In this document: one piece after another, positions 60,631 through 64,000 of the stretch | Layout of the letters: every line of letters begins with the position of its first letter | How positions within the stretch are numbered: the stretch's first letter is position 1 | Assembly (NCBI RefSeq): GCF_016801865.2 | Contig: NC_068939.1 | Coordinates: 61,262,269 to 61,326,268, forward strand | Origin: Culex pipiens pallens | Taxonomy: Eukaryota > Arthropoda > Insecta > Diptera > Culicidae | DNA: 64,000 nucleotides | Reading direction: 5' to 3' | Notes under the pieces: generated by a model | Database searches by the model: none | What the model saw: the letters and a program-made list of their open reading frames with translations, nothing else | Told to the model about the DNA's origin: nothing | Made by a program: the position numbers and the translations under genes

Positions 60631-63167
60631 CATTTCAAAGCAGCGATGACTATTTTTTTTTCTTAAGGTTGCCCAGAAAACAAGCCGTGTTTTCAGAACA
60701 AGGATGAAGGGTTGTAGGGATCTACCATGCCTTTTAAAACTGAAGCGTTTGTTGACATCAACTTAAAAAATATTGAGCAGTGTAATATAGGTTCAATCGA
60801 AAATAATTGATTTTAGGTGTTAAATCCCATTTAAAACTGATTTGGAAAGATGGAAAGACTGTGATTTTTTTTCAATTTATGAAAAAATGTTGATAAATTC
60901 AAAAAAAAAAAAAACAACCGGTTACAATCTTTATTGTATCTTAAAAAATCGAACCATCGAAATTTTTAGTGCAATACATTTAAAAAAAATTGTTATTTTT
61001 ACTTTTTGGACTTCTACAATTTATTCATAACTCCTGTAAATATTAACTATAGATAAATTACCAGTTGGAAAAAATAAGCTAATTGCAACTAAAACAGGAA
61101 CAATGCTCATTGCACCCTTATAAGCTACATTATGTGACATCAAGGCACATATTTGTGTGTTATCATGACTATTTTGCAATTGATCAGAATAGTTTTCTTG
61201 CATTTTCAAAGAGAATTTCTGGGATGCAATCTTGTGCTGCATTCCAACCACCCAACTGGGACCCTAATTGGAAAATATGCTGTCAAGAAAGCTGCAAGCC
61301 ATGAGACAGGTGGGCACTTCAATTAAATACCTGTGGCAATTGCAAATCCGATGGCATTTTCTCTACCTGCACAATCTGTACGTAACACATTTGTGTGGAA
61401 AAAAAAAGCTTCTAAAGCTTTTTTTAAACTATGAACTCAAAGCGTGGCGCAAGAAAACCACACTGGACCAAATAAGCTATCGAAAATTATTGCTTTTCCG
61501 ACTCTTTTGGGTGGGACGATGCCGCACGCGGGAAAACAGCAGCAGCGAATGAAGCGATGAAATTGGCCACTTCATGTCTTTATTGGCGCTGGAAATTGTA
61601 ACAAAAAGGCGGCGTGATTGTGCAACGAAATCGCTCAATGGAAGAAAAGTCTTCAATGCTCGAAGGTCAGGGTGACCTCAGGCGCCGTCATCCGCCAGTG
61701 CTGAAATCTCAAAAGTTGCTTATCCGATTAAAATAACAATTGCGTTTTATTGTAGCGTGGGATAACACAGTTCGATGGCTGGTTAGTAAAAATGTTATGT
61801 AACTCTTTCGTTATTTTCTTTCGTTGTTCAACTTATTCCAGATTCAGTTAAATTGAAAATCAACTTTTATTTATTTTTTTAAATCAAACCTCGATAATGT
61901 TGCACGTTGCATTTAGGGAATCAGATAATATAAAGTTATTTTTCACCCATTTATCCACATACTCTAGGCTCTATGATTTTCGAGAAGTGGAAGTCGTAAC
62001 CAAGTTGCATAAACTGTTGGCAATATGCTGTATATTTATATGCTGGTAAAAGGGACGATAAACTAAATGCAAACTAGGTACTCGTTCACATTTCGAAAGA
62101 CTGCTGCAGTAACAAAACCAAACCTTGAATTCTGGGAAGGAAAATAGCATCCCACTTGAAGTTGCTCCGTAAACGTTTGTTTTGATTCGTTGAAGAAAGT
62201 GGATTTAAACCAGTTCTTACACCAGCATTGCAAGCATTAAACCTTAACAGCAAAATTGTAGCAGTTTGATTTAAATAGATTCCAGTACATTATAAACAGG
62301 CGTGACGCAACACTAGTTCAGTTTTTTAATCAATGTAAGATGACTGGCATGTTAATCTTTATGAGAATGTGCTTTCCACGAAGAAACCACTTTATTTCCC
62401 ATGGTTCAGCGGTGTGGTGAGGCGCTGAAAGGTGCACGTTATAGCATGTGGAAATTTTCTCACGTAATATCAATAGGGTGGTACACTAGGGTTCACTACA
62501 ACTTGCGTCAGTTTTTTTTTAAATCAAATAGTTTTTTTGTAATGCTAAAAAAAATATTTTTCAGTTTTGATGTGTTTATTTTTCAACGCTAGCAATTTTG
62601 TTATTCGATATTTTCTCAACCGATCAGAGTGTACCTGCCTTGGAAAATTCTTGCAATTCACATCTGCCTGCAACACCGATGCGGCACAGGTGCGACAACC
62701 ACAAAATGGAAAATATGAAGAATGACTACTGCTGGCTAAAGGAGAATGCAGTGTGTGCGGTGCATTTTCCGCCCAGCTCGAGGCTAATGTAGCGAACTTT
62801 TCCGGGCGAAGACAGATTTTCATTCTCCTTAGTGAAACCTGTGCCATGTGCAACAATAATGTGGATAAACTTCCGGCACTAAACAACATACATGAGTGAC
62901 TGCGCTAAATGGCGAGCGGGGTTTGTGTTTGTATTTTTGAGCTTTTGTGAATTAATGACATTGTGGTTGGATGAATAGAACAGCATGTGTTTATGTGAAT
63001 GAGTGAATCAGAAGAATTTTTAACTCGAAATGATTTGAACTGAATATAACAATTTATGTTAATTTATATGTCTTTATTCAAGTTTTGCTCTACTAAAAAA
63101 TCCGTTTGTAATGTTTGGAAAATAAAATGCTTAAATTTGAAACCTCGTTTATGTTTACAAAAGAGTA
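60631..63167. other. unique sequence, possibly intronic or regulatory
   Basis: About 2.5 kb with no repeat ends. 61490-61700 is complex and GC-richer. 62400-62880 has open frames on both strands (114 codons minus at 62545-62889) without a domain. Confidence 0.4.
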
Positions 63168-63608
63168 CAGCCATCCCTCATATTCGGAACAGTTTACAGA
63201 TCGACCAATGTTCAAAAAATCATAGGAAATCGATAATTGAACTTAATGATTCGCTTTTACCTTTACTTGAAAGCTTTTCTTGCGACCTTTTGAATGCTGT
63301 ATCGAACAACTGCAAATTTAAACTTTTATATCAAGTTTCTGAAGAAAAACTTAGACCCTTGAAATCCACAAATTCGGAACACTTTTTTTTACGGATGTAA
63401 ACAAACTTTGGATCTCTCCAGGAGTACATATTTGTAACAAAATAATGACTTCACACACTGCAACCAGTGAAACTCAAGCTTAGTGATGTTTTATCCATGG
63501 TCTGATAACTTTTATTGTGAAAACATTAGTTAAATTCAGGTGTTCCACAATTGTGGGAGACACAATAACATCCCACAATCATGGAACAGGCAATTTGGAG
63601 GATGACTG
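63168..63608. mobile_element. TA-flanked MITE, pogo-like style
   Basis: The left end CAGCCATCCCTCATATTCGG and the right end, read inward, CAGTCATCCTCCAAATTGCC, with TA at both edges (63166-63167 and 63609-63610). The inverted repeat is imperfect. The word TTCGGAAC recurs inside (63185, 63374). The open frames overlapping it (63056-63400, 63517-63771) cross the ends and are not genes. Confidence 0.55.
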
Positions 63609-64000
63609 TATAACTCTGGACAAATTCAAACTTCGGGACAATGCACAGAATGGTCTACCAAACAAAACGTGTTTGTTATTGTTTGCATTGCGTGCTCTCG
63701 TTTTTTTCTCGGAACGTCAAAAAGCGAAAAATGACAAGATAGCACGACAGAGTCGATTTATAAGATTCTAAGTAATTGTAATAACCGTAAAACACATTGA
63801 CTAAATCTCACCCCCACATCCAAAGTCACTAGAGTCCGATTTTCATTTCACTGCAAAATAAATAGATAAACTATTGGTTTATTTAAAAAAATGCTAACAA
63901 TAACTAGCCTCGTTGGAAGTTACTATCCATTTTAACGCAAGATTGGCTAACAAGCCTTTGTAATTCATTTTATCTTTAACGATATCAGATCATAATAGGT
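63609..64000. other. unique AT-rich sequence at the window edge
   Basis: No gene or repeat recognised. Confidence 0.35.

Noticed and set aside
63056..63771. 114- and 84-codon open frames
   Set aside because: Both run across the ends of a MITE and have no recognisable domain.

Overview
The window looks like nuclear DNA of an insect, most probably a culicine mosquito (Culex is my best guess). The grounds are AT-rich non-coding sequence, no long intact gene, a Jockey-type LINE, tRNA-headed SINEs, TA-, TTAA- and 8-bp-flanked MITEs, and long foldback elements. The species is inference from repeat style and was not checked against a database. Nothing looks prokaryotic, and I saw no viral gene.

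Layout. 1-3 kb is mostly unique sequence. 3-9.4 kb is a stack of insertions: a CCCGGG-rich hAT-like element (2988-4080), a TTTCACG hAT-like element with a perfect 8-bp target duplication (4759-6072), a foldback element (6179-9128), and a second TTTCACG copy inside it that carries two SINEs. 9681-22314 is a nested set: a small hAT-like element holds a nearly perfect 2.1-kb palindrome (9854-11960) and a 10.2-kb hAT-like element (12008-22229, duplication GGCACAGA). The latter contains at least four more elements, one with a decayed transposase-like reading frame (15314-15853). 22-32.5 kb alternates unique sequence with MITEs and a palindrome (31085-32511).

32.6-33.7 kb is the most gene-like stretch: higher GC, few repeats, an Inr+DPE pair at the correct spacing, and good splice donors. 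It may be a promoter with a non-coding first exon. 36-43.5 kb, 45.4-46.3 kb, 48.1-49 kb, 51-54 kb and 60.6-63.1 kb are mainly unique sequence, perhaps intron or intergenic DNA of a large gene. One possible internal exon lies at 57613-57767. 49088-51062 is a 5'-truncated Jockey-like LINE with a 15-bp target duplication, split by a TTAA-flanked MITE. 54.1-57.1 kb is a second foldback element carrying six tandem ~164-bp repeats. The end of the window holds a Harbinger-like MITE, another foldback element and a TA-flanked MITE.

The window shows no cooperating gene set. Its main content is a readable history of insertions into insertions, and a set of long inverted repeats whose transcripts could fold into long double-stranded RNA. 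No element here encodes an intact transposase or reverse transcriptase, so all depend on enzymes supplied elsewhere.
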